A DNA stretch of 61,742 nt, taken from contig JAHJIJ010000012.1 in assembly GCA_018823325.1 (NCBI GenBank), forward strand, positions 1-61,742, read 5' to 3'. The position numbers were made by a program, and so were the translations under genes. Below the pieces are notes generated by a model. It was not told where the DNA came from. It was given only the letters and a program-made list of their open reading frames with translations, and searched no databases. The stretch comes from Alphaproteobacteria bacterium. Lineage in GTDB: Bacteria > Pseudomonadota > Alphaproteobacteria > Sphingomonadales > Sphingomonadaceae. How positions within the stretch are numbered: position 1 is the stretch's first letter; the number at the start of each line of letters is the position of its first letter. Shown here one piece after another: positions 1-8,348 of the stretch.

Positions 1-492
<492 letters not shown>

Positions 493-517
493 GCCACTTC
501 CGGCTCGGAACGCCTCT

Positions 518-585
518 CCGTTCGCTTCGAGCGAAGTCGAGAAGCATCGTGCCCAGCGTGTCTCGACTTCGCTCGACACGAACGG
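518..585. repeat. Imperfect 25-bp inverted repeat (REP-like dyad) between ligK and ligU
   Basis: Arms 518-542 and 561-585 are complementary except at two positions, with an 18-base loop. The arm carries the TTCGAGCGAAGTCGAGA type core seen between genes of sphingomonads. It would form a strong hairpin in the ligK-ligU transcript and could set relative expression or act as an RNA-stability element. It lies only nine bases before the ligU start, close to its ribosome-binding site (GGGAGGA, 584-590), so the hairpin may affect ligU translation. Confidence 0.8.
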
Positions 586-594
586 GAGGATATA

Positions 595-1647
595 ATGAAC
601 GGCGCTCCCTGCATGTGGATGCGCGGCGGCACGTCCAAGGGGGGCTATTTCCTCGCCGAGGATCTGCCCGCCGACACGGCCGAGCGCGATGCCTTTCTGT
701 TGCGTGTCATGGGGTCGCCCGATCCGCGCCAGATTGACGGCATGGGTGGCGCCGATCCGCTCACCAGCAAGGTAGGGATCGTCAAGAAGTCGAGCCGCGA
801 AGGCGTCGATGTCGACTATCTCTTCCTGCAGGTGTTCGTCGATCAGGCAATCGTCACGGATGCGCAGAATTGCGGCAACATCCTTGCGGGCATCGGCCCG
901 TTCGCCATCGAGCGCGGCCTTGTGGAGCCGACTGGCGACGAGACGCGTGTCGCCATCTTCATGGAGAATACGGGGCAAGTCGCTGTCGCCACGGTGCAGA
1001 CCCCCGGCGGCACGGTCCGCTATGACGGCGATGCGACGATCAGCGGCGTTCCGGGTACGTCCGCACCGATCCCACTGCTGTTCCGCGATACCGCCGGTTC
1101 ATCCTGCGGGGCGCTGCTCCCCACCGGGAATGGCGTCGACGAGATCGACGGCGTCAAAGTGACGATGATCGACAATGGCATGCCCTGCGTCGTCATGCTT
1201 GCCAGCGATGTCGGTGTCACCGGCTATGAGGATCGCGACACGCTCGACGCCAACACCGAGATGAAAGCGAAGGTCGAGGCCATCCGCCTCAAGGTCGGCG
1301 AGATGATGAACCTGGGTGACGTGAAGGAAAAGTCCGTCCCCAAGATGATGCTCGTTGCGCCGCCGCGTGACGGCGGGGCAATCACTGTCCGCTCGCTCAT
1401 TCCGCACCGCGTCCATGCCTCGATCGGTGTGCTCGGTGCAGTCAGCGTGGCCACCGCCTGCCTCATCGAGGGTTCGCCGGCTGCCTCGGTGGCAAAAGTG
1501 CCGGAAGGCGCGACCAAGACCCTCGGCGTCGAGCATCCAACCGGCGTCACCGAGTGCGTCGTGACCGTCGATGCCGATGGCCAGCCGATAGAGGCCGGCA
1601 TGCTGCGCACAGCCCGCAAGCTGATGGACGGGGTGGTGTTCGGCTGA
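595..1647 (+). CDS. ligU: 4-oxalomesaconate tautomerase/isomerase, PrpF family (LigU)
   Basis: A 350-residue PrpF-family protein. In the protocatechuate 4,5-cleavage pathway LigU performs a 1,3-allylic isomerisation of (4E)-oxalomesaconate to the keto-hexenedioate used by the hydratase LigJ. The two diaminopimelate-epimerase-like halves show the family pattern RGGTSKGGYF at the N-terminus, TSKVGIV (Lys59) and QNCGNILAGIGPFA (Cys93). These match the Lys66/Cys100 pair described for SYK-6 LigU with a constant offset of seven. The ATG at 595 follows GGGAGGATATA. The gene is flanked by inverted repeats on both sides and sits between ligK and ligI, the same order as in SYK-6. A GalD-like tautomerase would be the alternative name for the same reaction type. 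Confidence 0.92.
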   Translation: MNGAPCMWMRGGTSKGGYFLAEDLPADTAERDAFLLRVMGSPDPRQIDGMGGADPLTSKVGIVKKSSREGVDVDYLFLQVFVDQAIVTDAQNCGNILAGIGPFAIERGLVEPTGDETRVAIFMENTGQVAVATVQTPGGTVRYDGDATISGVPGTSAPIPLLFRDTAGSSCGALLPTGNGVDEIDGVKVTMIDNGMPCVVMLASDVGVTGYEDRDTLDANTEMKAKVEAIRLKVGEMMNLGDVKEKSVPKMMLVAPPRDGGAITVRSLIPHRVHASIGVLGAVSVATACLIEGSPAASVAKVPEGATKTLGVEHPTGVTECVVTVDADGQPIEAGMLRTARKLMDGVVFG

Positions 1648-1652
1648 ATGAA

Positions 1653-1747
1653 CCGTTCGCCCTGAGCTTGTCGAAGGGCCGTTCTTTTTCTTTCAGATAT
1701 CAAGTGCAACAAGAAAAGCAGCCCTTCGACAAGCTCAGGGCGAACGG
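1653..1747. repeat. Perfect 27-bp inverted repeat (sphingomonad REP-type dyad) between ligU and ligI
   Basis: Arm 1653-1679 and arm 1721-1747 are exact reverse complements over 27 bases, separated by 41 bases that include an AT-rich stretch. The core CCCTTCGACAAGCTCAGGGC is a very common intergenic repeat in sphingomonad chromosomes and also appears in other proteobacteria. In this operon it would make a large mRNA hairpin between ligU and ligI. Its right arm ends 11 bases before the ligI start codon. Confidence 0.9.
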
Positions 1748-1752
1748 AGTGA

Positions 1753-2649
<897 letters not shown>

Positions 2650-2707
2650 CCAGCTCGAGAACGAGAGACCAAACAGGCCCGAAACCGCAAGCTGACTGGA
2701 GAGAAGA

Positions 2708-4177
2708 ATGCCGTTTCCCGCGACGCCGGACTATATGGGCCTCAACACGCCGGTCCGTCAGGAAGTCTCGATCACGGGTCTCAAGCCCTCGGAAGGGACG
2801 ATCCCGGCGGAGGTGCGCGGCGCCTTCTTCCGCGCCGTGCCGGACCCTCAGTTCGAGCCCTTCTTCCAGCCGGACACGGCGCTCTCCGACGATGGCATGA
2901 TCAGCCGCATCCTCTTCAACGAGGACGGCACGGTCGATTACGATATCAAATATGTGCAGACGCCGCGCTGGAAGGCCGAGAAGGCCGCCGGCAAGCGCCT
3001 GTTCGGTCGTTATCGCAATCCTTACACCAATGATCCCAGTGTCGAGGGGGTCGAGGGCACGGTCTCGAACACCACGCCGGTCTGGCATGCCGGCAAGCTC
3101 ATCATGACCAAGGAGGACGGCCCGGGCCACCAGATCGATCCGCACACGCTGGAGACAATCGGCGCCTATGATTTCGGCGGCGTCCTCAAGTCCAAGACGA
3201 TGACGGCGCATGTCCGCATCGACCCGCAGACGAAGGAAATGTTCGTCTATGGCTATGAGGCTGATGGGCTTTGCTCGAAGACCATTGCCTATTGGTGGAC
3301 GGACAAGGACGGCAAGCTCGTCAAGGAGCAGTGGTTCGAGGCGCCTTTCTGCAGCCTCGTCCATGACTTCGTGATCACGGAGAATTACGCGATCTTCCCG
3401 CTGCAGCCAACCACCGCCGATCTCGAGCGGGTGAAGGCCAAGGGCGCGCACTGGGTTCACCAGCAGGACCTTGAATATCATATCGGCGTGATGCCGCGTT
3501 ATGGCGATGTCTCGGAGATCCGCTGGTTCAAGGGGCCCAAGGGCGCCTCCAGCTTCCACATGATGAATGCCTTCGAGACCCCGGACGGCAAGGTCCATAT
3601 CGATCATCACATCACCGACACCATCGCCTTCCCGCACATTCGCGCGGACAGCGGCATCGATGTGGCGCCGTGGGAGCTTGGCGGCGGATTCCAGCGCTGG
3701 ACGGTCGACATGAACGGAGAGGGCGACGGCGTGGAAGTGGCTCCGCTCGGCCCTCCGGGCGACATGCCGCGCATCGCCGATGCCGACCAGGGCCGGCCCT
3801 ACAAGCGCGGCTGGTATTGCAGCATGAACCCGCAGCCCATGGGGCCGCCGCTCATGGGCGGTGTCGTCGGCGCCATGTTCACCGCCTTGCTGCGCAAGGA
3901 TTTCGAGACCGGCGCGATCAGCGGCTACAATCTGCCGCCGGCGCACGGCATGAGCGAGACCGTCCATGTGCCATCCAACGAGCCCGGGCATGAGGGCTGG
4001 CTGCTCGGCGTCGTCGATCATGAAGTTGCGCCTGAGCAGTATGAGCACGCCGTGTGGATCTGGAACGCAGGCGATCTGCCCGCCGGGCCTGTCGCCAAGG
4101 TGCCGGTGCCGACGCGCATGCGCCCGCAGGTCCACGGTTGGTGGGTGCCGATGCAGGCCTATCAGGCAGCCGCCTGA
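2708..4177 (+). CDS. lsdA: Lignostilbene alpha,beta-dioxygenase (carotenoid cleavage oxygenase family)
   Basis: This non-haem iron dioxygenase of 489 residues cleaves the central double bond of lignostilbenes to two vanillin-type aldehydes. The four iron-binding histidines of the seven-bladed propeller are visible: His168 (TAHVRID), His219 (SLVHDFV), His284 (SSFHMMN) and His476 (QVHGWWV). Tyr102 and Lys135 fall where the phenol-activating Tyr101/Lys134 of the Sphingomonas TMY1009 LsdA would lie. The start at 2708 follows GGAGAGAAG. The position behind ligI is as in SYK-6, where the equivalent gene is named lsdA. Isozyme identity (LsdA to LsdI) and substrate preference cannot be fixed without alignment. 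Confidence 0.92.
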   Translation: MPFPATPDYMGLNTPVRQEVSITGLKPSEGTIPAEVRGAFFRAVPDPQFEPFFQPDTALSDDGMISRILFNEDGTVDYDIKYVQTPRWKAEKAAGKRLFGRYRNPYTNDPSVEGVEGTVSNTTPVWHAGKLIMTKEDGPGHQIDPHTLETIGAYDFGGVLKSKTMTAHVRIDPQTKEMFVYGYEADGLCSKTIAYWWTDKDGKLVKEQWFEAPFCSLVHDFVITENYAIFPLQPTTADLERVKAKGAHWVHQQDLEYHIGVMPRYGDVSEIRWFKGPKGASSFHMMNAFETPDGKVHIDHHITDTIAFPHIRADSGIDVAPWELGGGFQRWTVDMNGEGDGVEVAPLGPPGDMPRIADADQGRPYKRGWYCSMNPQPMGPPLMGGVVGAMFTALLRKDFETGAISGYNLPPAHGMSETVHVPSNEPGHEGWLLGVVDHEVAPEQYEHAVWIWNAGDLPAGPVAKVPVPTRMRPQVHGWWVPMQAYQAAA

Positions 4178-4213
4178 CAGCGGTTATATCCGCGCCTTTC
4201 TGAGGAGGGTTAA

Positions 4214-4238
4214 GCGGGAGGGTGCGAAACCCTCCCGC
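4214..4238. terminator. Bidirectional hairpin between lsdA and the convergent SDR gene
   Basis: A perfect 10-bp stem (4214-4223 with 4229-4238) with a five-base loop lies in the 68 bases between two convergent genes. There is no long T run on either side, so termination strength is uncertain; position and symmetry suggest a shared terminator. Confidence 0.6.
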
Positions 4239-4245
4239 TGCTCTC

Positions 4246-4989
4246 TCAAAGCGCGCTGATCATCCGCACCGTCTCGTCGAACCGGCCTTCTCGCTCCGCC
4301 AGACGCAGGAAGCGCACCTTCTCCACGAGAATTTCCTCCGGCGTCGGCACCTGCTGGAAGAGCGCCATCACTTCCGCAGCATAGTCATCCAGCGGCATGT
4401 AGCTTTCCCGGGTGGACTGCCCGGGCGTCAGTTCCGTGCGGACGGCCGGCGGCACCAGCTCGATCACGTCCACCTTGCCACGCAGTTGCTCGCGAAGGGA
4501 CACGGTCCAGCTGTGGAGCGCCGCCTTGCTCGCGCTGTAGCTGGGCGTGCCGATCAGCGGCACAAACGCCAGGCCGGAGGTGGTGTTGATAATCGCCGCG
4601 TCGTCCTGCGCGCGAAGATGGTCAATCAGCGCGTTGGTGAGGCGGATCGGCCCCAGCACATTGGTGATGAAGGTCTGCTCGGCAACCGCCGTGTCGCCGC
4701 GGGTCGTCAGGTCTTCGTGCCTCATGATGCCGGCATTGTTGAAGAGGATGTTGATGGCGGGGAAGCGCGCCAGTGCCTGGGCCACGAAGGCCTCGATGCT
4801 GGTGGCGTCGCTGACATCGACGGTGAGAGCCTGCATGTCGGCGCGACCGTCGATCGTCTCCGCCAGTGTCTCTGCAGTCCGGCCGGCCACGATCACTTGA
4901 TTGCCCAGATCATGGAAACGCCGTGCCAGCTCACGGCCAATGCCCGAGCCGCCGCCGGTGATGAGAATGCAGTTGTCCTTGGTCTTCAT
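4246..4989 (-). CDS. Short-chain dehydrogenase/reductase (DltE-like SDR)
   Basis: A classical SDR of 247 residues. TGGGSGIG (11-18) binds the NAD(P) diphosphate, NNAG (84-87) follows, and Ser138, Tyr151 and Lys155 (YSASK) form the catalytic triad. The sequence resembles the DltE/YciK-type subgroup, whose substrates are mostly unknown. It is divergent from an HxlR regulator 110 bases away, a common arrangement in which the regulator controls the enzyme in response to an electrophile or aldehyde. The location beside lsdA makes an aromatic aldehyde or ketone a possible substrate, but that is inference only. No signal peptide or membrane segment is seen. Confidence 0.85.
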   Translation of the reverse strand: MKTKDNCILITGGGSGIGRELARRFHDLGNQVIVAGRTAETLAETIDGRADMQALTVDVSDATSIEAFVAQALARFPAINILFNNAGIMRHEDLTTRGDTAVAEQTFITNVLGPIRLTNALIDHLRAQDDAAIINTTSGLAFVPLIGTPSYSASKAALHSWTVSLREQLRGKVDVIELVPPAVRTELTPGQSTRESYMPLDDYAAEVMALFQQVPTPEEILVEKVRFLRLAEREGRFDETVRMISAL

Positions 4990-5099
4990 GGCTGTCGTCT
5001 CCGAAAAGGGGGTAGTGGACGACCGCTCATCTACGCCTTAACTCTCCGAACGAAAGAAGACACCGAAAAGATTTATACTTACCGGAAAGAGAGTGTAGA
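4990..5099. promoter_or_regulatory. Divergent intergenic control region of the SDR and HxlR genes
   Basis: These 110 bases separate two divergently transcribed genes and are richer in A+T than the flanking coding DNA. A TATACT hexamer at 5074-5079 could be a -10 box for the HxlR gene; no convincing -35 was found. A loose dyad (CTCTCCG near 5042 against CGGAAAGAG near 5083) could be the HxlR site. Assignment is tentative. Confidence 0.35.
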
Positions 5100-5513
5100 A
5101 TGCCCGCCATTGCCAACCAGCCGGACGGCCTGACCAGCCCGAAGCGCTACGACGAGATCGATCCCCGCGTGGAAGCGCTGGTCCATGATCTCATCGGTCA
5201 GGTGGCCGACAAATGGACGATGCTGCTCATCGAGATCCTGCACGATCATGGCGAGCAGCGCTTTACCCGCATCTTCAAGAAGATCCCCGGGATCAGCCAG
5301 AAGATGCTCACGCAGACCTTGCGCCAGATGGAACGCAACGGGCTGGTTCACCGGACGGTCCATCCGGTGGTGCCGCCGCGCGTCGAATATCGGCTCACGG
5401 ATCTCGGAGAGAGCCTTGGCGAGGCGTTCTGCGGTGTGTGGACCTGGGCGGAAACCCATCTTGAAAAGGTGGACACGGCCAGACGCCGGTTCGACGATCG
5501 TGCCGCCGGATAG
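5100..5513 (+). CDS. HxlR/DUF24-family winged-helix transcriptional regulator
   Basis: A 137-residue protein with the HxlR signature: VADKWTMLLIEIL (about 37-49), TRIFKKIPGISQKMLTQTLRQMERNGLVHR (helix-turn-helix and recognition helix, about 57-87) and the wing VPPRVEYRLTDLGESL. It acts as a dimeric DNA-binding regulator in the cytoplasm. HxlR proteins often sense aldehydes, quinones or disulfide stress, but the N-terminal cysteine used by redox-sensing relatives is absent here. The gene is divergent from the SDR at 4246-4989, its likely target. The start ATG at 5100 follows GGAAAGAGAG. Confidence 0.88.
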   Translation: MPAIANQPDGLTSPKRYDEIDPRVEALVHDLIGQVADKWTMLLIEILHDHGEQRFTRIFKKIPGISQKMLTQTLRQMERNGLVHRTVHPVVPPRVEYRLTDLGESLGEAFCGVWTWAETHLEKVDTARRRFDDRAAG

Positions 5514-5890
5514 GGCATCCGACTGATCGTAGCGCACCTGCTGAAGAGCAAGGCGATATCGCATCTGGGCGCCGACTCGCAGCGACGCCGCTTGGCCACT
5601 CGTGTGCTTGTGCGGCCGATGGCGCGGGCCTGCACGCCTGCAGCGCCTTTCCGCATGCACATTGGGACACGTTTCTGCGCTTCCGAACAAAGTCAACTGA
5701 TGCATTTGTCCCACGCTTTCATCGAGAAGTGCGCGATTTTGGGGCGTCATGCTGCTTTAAGTTGATCCTGTCCGAAAATCCTGCCTATATCGACGGACCG
5801 TGGAAGGGCTCTGCATGCACTGCGAGAGGTCGAAAAGACCCGCGCAAACTGTGCAGCAAAAAGCCTGCACAGGAGAGGAGTAAAAAAGCA
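5514..5890. other. Gene-free stretch upstream of the first TonB-dependent receptor
   Basis: No credible coding region is seen in these 377 bases; the open frames here lack family similarity and ribosome sites. A 7-bp inverted repeat, TGGGACA at 5663-5669 and TGTCCCA at 5707-5713, is spaced by 37 bases. The last 70 bases contain several G+C patches that could pair in the leader RNA. The receptor promoter probably lies here, but no clear -35/-10 pair was found. Confidence 0.4.
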
Positions 5891-8215
5891 ATGAGAAGGA
5901 ATTCCACCGTCCGCGCTTTACTATGTGCGGGGTCCGCGTCCGTTTTAGCCGTCGCCGGCGCCATGCCGGCACTTGCGCAGGAGAGCGCAGCGCCGCAGGC
6001 CGACAGCACGCCGGACATCATCGTAACCGCACAATTCCGGTCACAGCGCCTGCAGGACACGCCGCTCGCGATCACCGCTGTTGACGCCGCACTGCTCGAA
6101 GCGCGCAATCAGGATGACATTGCCGCCGTCGCCCGCCAGGCACCCAGCGTCACGCTGACGCCAATGGGCGGCGCCTTTGGCGATTCGATGGGCGCCTCGA
6201 TCCGCGGCATCGGCCAGTTCGACTTCAACCCCGCTTATGAGCCCGGCGTCGGCCTTTACGTTGACGATGTCTATTACCCCACGCTCACCGGCGCGAATTT
6301 CGACCTGCTCGATCTGGAACGCGTCGAAATTCTGCGTGGCCCGCAGGGCACGTTGACCGGCCGCAACTCGATTGGCGGCGCAATCAAGCTCTTCTCCAAG
6401 AAGCCAGACGCAGTACCGAGTGCCTTTGCTGAGTTCAGCTACGGCTCCAGAAACCGCCTGGAAGTGCGCGCTGGCGCCAATTTCCCGCTGACCGAGTCGC
6501 TCTATGCCCGCGTGTCCGGCGTCCACAAGAGTCAGCGCGGCTATGTCGACCAGATCGACTATGGCTGCGCCAACCCCGGCAATCCGGAAGGCATCCTGCC
6601 TGCCGTGCCGACCAACACCGATTGCGTGGTCGATAAGCTGGGCGGAACCAACTATTCCGGCGTGCGCGGCGCCCTGCGCTATGAGGGCGAGCGGATCGAT
6701 GTGCAGATCGTTGGCGACTATCAATATTCCGATCGTCCCAATGCGGCGGAAGTCCCCATCGTCGCGCAGGGTGACGCAGCCAACTTCCTGTGCGGGAAAT
6801 GGTGCACCTATGCGAGCTGGGCGCTCCCTGCGCAGGGGCAGGCCGGCAACTGGAACACGGGCAGCCGCAACCGCTTCAGCGGCTGGGGCGTGTCGGGCCA
6901 CATCGATTTCGATCTGACCGACAATATCCAGCTCCAGTCGATCACGGCGTACCGGTCCTACAATAACCGCTGGGGCACGGACGATGATTTCTCGCCGACG
7001 CTCACCCGCGCAGCCGGTGGCTTCAACGATCTCGATTTCTGGTTTGTCAGCCAGGAGCTCCGCCTGAACGCCAAGCTGGGTGACCTGGCGGACATCACCG
7101 TGGGCGGCTATTATTCGGATCAACGCAGTACCTATTTCACGATCCAGGATATCCGCTACATCGTGCCCGGCCTGCCGCTGCAATTCCTTGGCAACGATCC
7201 GATCAACGCAGACAGCAAGGCCGTGTTCGGTACGGCTATCGTGCGTCCGGTCGAAGGCATGACGATCACCGGCGGCCTGCGCTACACGGAGGAGCACAAG
7301 GACTACACGTTCATCCGCCGCAATCTGGACAACACCTCGCCGCTCTCGCCCGATCCGTTCGGTCTTGGCGCGCTCAACAATCTGACGGCGGTGTATGATG
7401 GCGATCGCCTCGACTGGCGCCTGTCGGTTGATTATCGCTTCTCCCCGGAAGTGCTGCTTTATGGAACGGTGGGCACAGGCTTCAAGGGCGGCGGTGTCAC
7501 GGCGCGTCCGTTCCTGCCGACCCACGCAACGCAGGGAACCTTCGGCCCGGAGACCGTTACAGCTTATGAAGTCGGCCTGAAGACCGATCTGTTCGATCGT
7601 CGCCTGCGTGTGAACCTGGCCGGCTTCTACAATGACTATAAGCAGATCCAGCTCCCGCTCTCCGATTGCTCGGCTTATGGCGGCGGCCCCTGCGCAGTCG
7701 TTGCGAATGCCGGCGACGGCAAGATGTGGGGTTTTGAGGCAGAGCTTTCGGCGACGCCCGTCGATAATCTGATGATCGACGCCTCGCTCAGCCTCATTGG
7801 TTCGGAATATAGCACGATCTCGCCGGCCGTTGGCGGCACGATCACCGCCGGCAGCCCGATTGTCTCGCCGGAGGTCCAGTGGAGCGCGGGCATCCAGTAT
7901 GAGATCGACATGCTGGAGTCCGGTTCGATCACGCCGCGCTTCGACGTGGCGTATCGAGGTCGCGAATTTGCAGGGACCACCCTGAATGCCGTCAATCCGG
8001 ACTTTGAATATTACCCGTCCTATGTGCTCGGAAGTACCCGACTGACCTGGCGTAACGCCGACCGGGATCTGTCGATCGCGTTCGAAGTCACGAACCTCTT
8101 CGACAAATATTACACGCCGTCGCGCTTTGATGCGGTCTACGCCTTTGCCGGCACGGCTTACGCCGTCGTGGGGGCGCCGCGCGAATGGCGCGTGTCGATC
8201 AAGAAGGACTTCTGA
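5891..8215 (+). CDS. TonB-dependent outer-membrane receptor, substrate unknown
   Basis: A 774-residue TonB-dependent receptor. The ATG at 5891 is chosen because it follows AGGAGAGGAG and begins a normal signal peptide (MRRNSTVRALL... ending ALAQ). The mature protein starts with a TonB-box-like stretch DIIVTAQFRSQ, a plug domain (roughly residues 45-165, with RGIGQFDFNP and VEILRGPQGTLTGRNSIGG), then a 22-strand barrel ending in the aromatic C-terminus KKDF. Co-directional with the oxidase/beta-etherase set downstream but separated from it by a terminator, it may import lignin-derived dimers or monomers; sphingomonads use such receptors for aromatic compounds. A siderophore or saccharide ligand is equally possible on sequence alone. 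Confidence 0.92.
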   Translation: MRRNSTVRALLCAGSASVLAVAGAMPALAQESAAPQADSTPDIIVTAQFRSQRLQDTPLAITAVDAALLEARNQDDIAAVARQAPSVTLTPMGGAFGDSMGASIRGIGQFDFNPAYEPGVGLYVDDVYYPTLTGANFDLLDLERVEILRGPQGTLTGRNSIGGAIKLFSKKPDAVPSAFAEFSYGSRNRLEVRAGANFPLTESLYARVSGVHKSQRGYVDQIDYGCANPGNPEGILPAVPTNTDCVVDKLGGTNYSGVRGALRYEGERIDVQIVGDYQYSDRPNAAEVPIVAQGDAANFLCGKWCTYASWALPAQGQAGNWNTGSRNRFSGWGVSGHIDFDLTDNIQLQSITAYRSYNNRWGTDDDFSPTLTRAAGGFNDLDFWFVSQELRLNAKLGDLADITVGGYYSDQRSTYFTIQDIRYIVPGLPLQFLGNDPINADSKAVFGTAIVRPVEGMTITGGLRYTEEHKDYTFIRRNLDNTSPLSPDPFGLGALNNLTAVYDGDRLDWRLSVDYRFSPEVLLYGTVGTGFKGGGVTARPFLPTHATQGTFGPETVTAYEVGLKTDLFDRRLRVNLAGFYNDYKQIQLPLSDCSAYGGGPCAVVANAGDGKMWGFEAELSATPVDNLMIDASLSLIGSEYSTISPAVGGTITAGSPIVSPEVQWSAGIQYEIDMLESGSITPRFDVAYRGREFAGTTLNAVNPDFEYYPSYVLGSTRLTWRNADRDLSIAFEVTNLFDKYYTPSRFDAVYAFAGTAYAVVGAPREWRVSIKKDF

Positions 8216-8242
8216 CGCCCCTCCCATGGGCGAGATAAACTT

Positions 8243-8273
8243 GAGGGCGGCATGTGTCGCCCTCATTTTCTTT
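8243..8273 (+). terminator. Rho-independent terminator of the TonB-dependent receptor
   Basis: A 7-bp GC-rich stem (GAGGGCG 8243-8249, CGCCCTC 8258-8264) with an eight-base loop is followed by ATTTTCTTT. It stands 27 bases after the receptor stop codon, so the receptor is probably transcribed separately from the flavoprotein operon. Confidence 0.8.
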
Positions 8274-8348
8274 GACCGGCCAGCCGACAGACAATAGCAA
8301 TGAACACGAAAACCAAAGGCCGCAAATGGCCATGGGAGAGGTGAGCAC

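Noticed and set aside
1653..1747. Insertion sequence terminal repeats
   Set aside because: Only 41 bases lie between the arms and no transposase or target-site duplication is visible; it is an intergenic dyad repeat.
4222..5133. Plus-strand open frame of 303 codons opposite the SDR
   Set aside because: The SDR on the minus strand has complete catalytic motifs and correct length; the opposite frame has none.
5079..5750. Long minus-strand open frame across the HxlR gene and the following gap
   Set aside because: Composition (Arg/His-rich) and overlap with the clear HxlR coding frame show it to be a shadow of GC-rich DNA; no family similarity.
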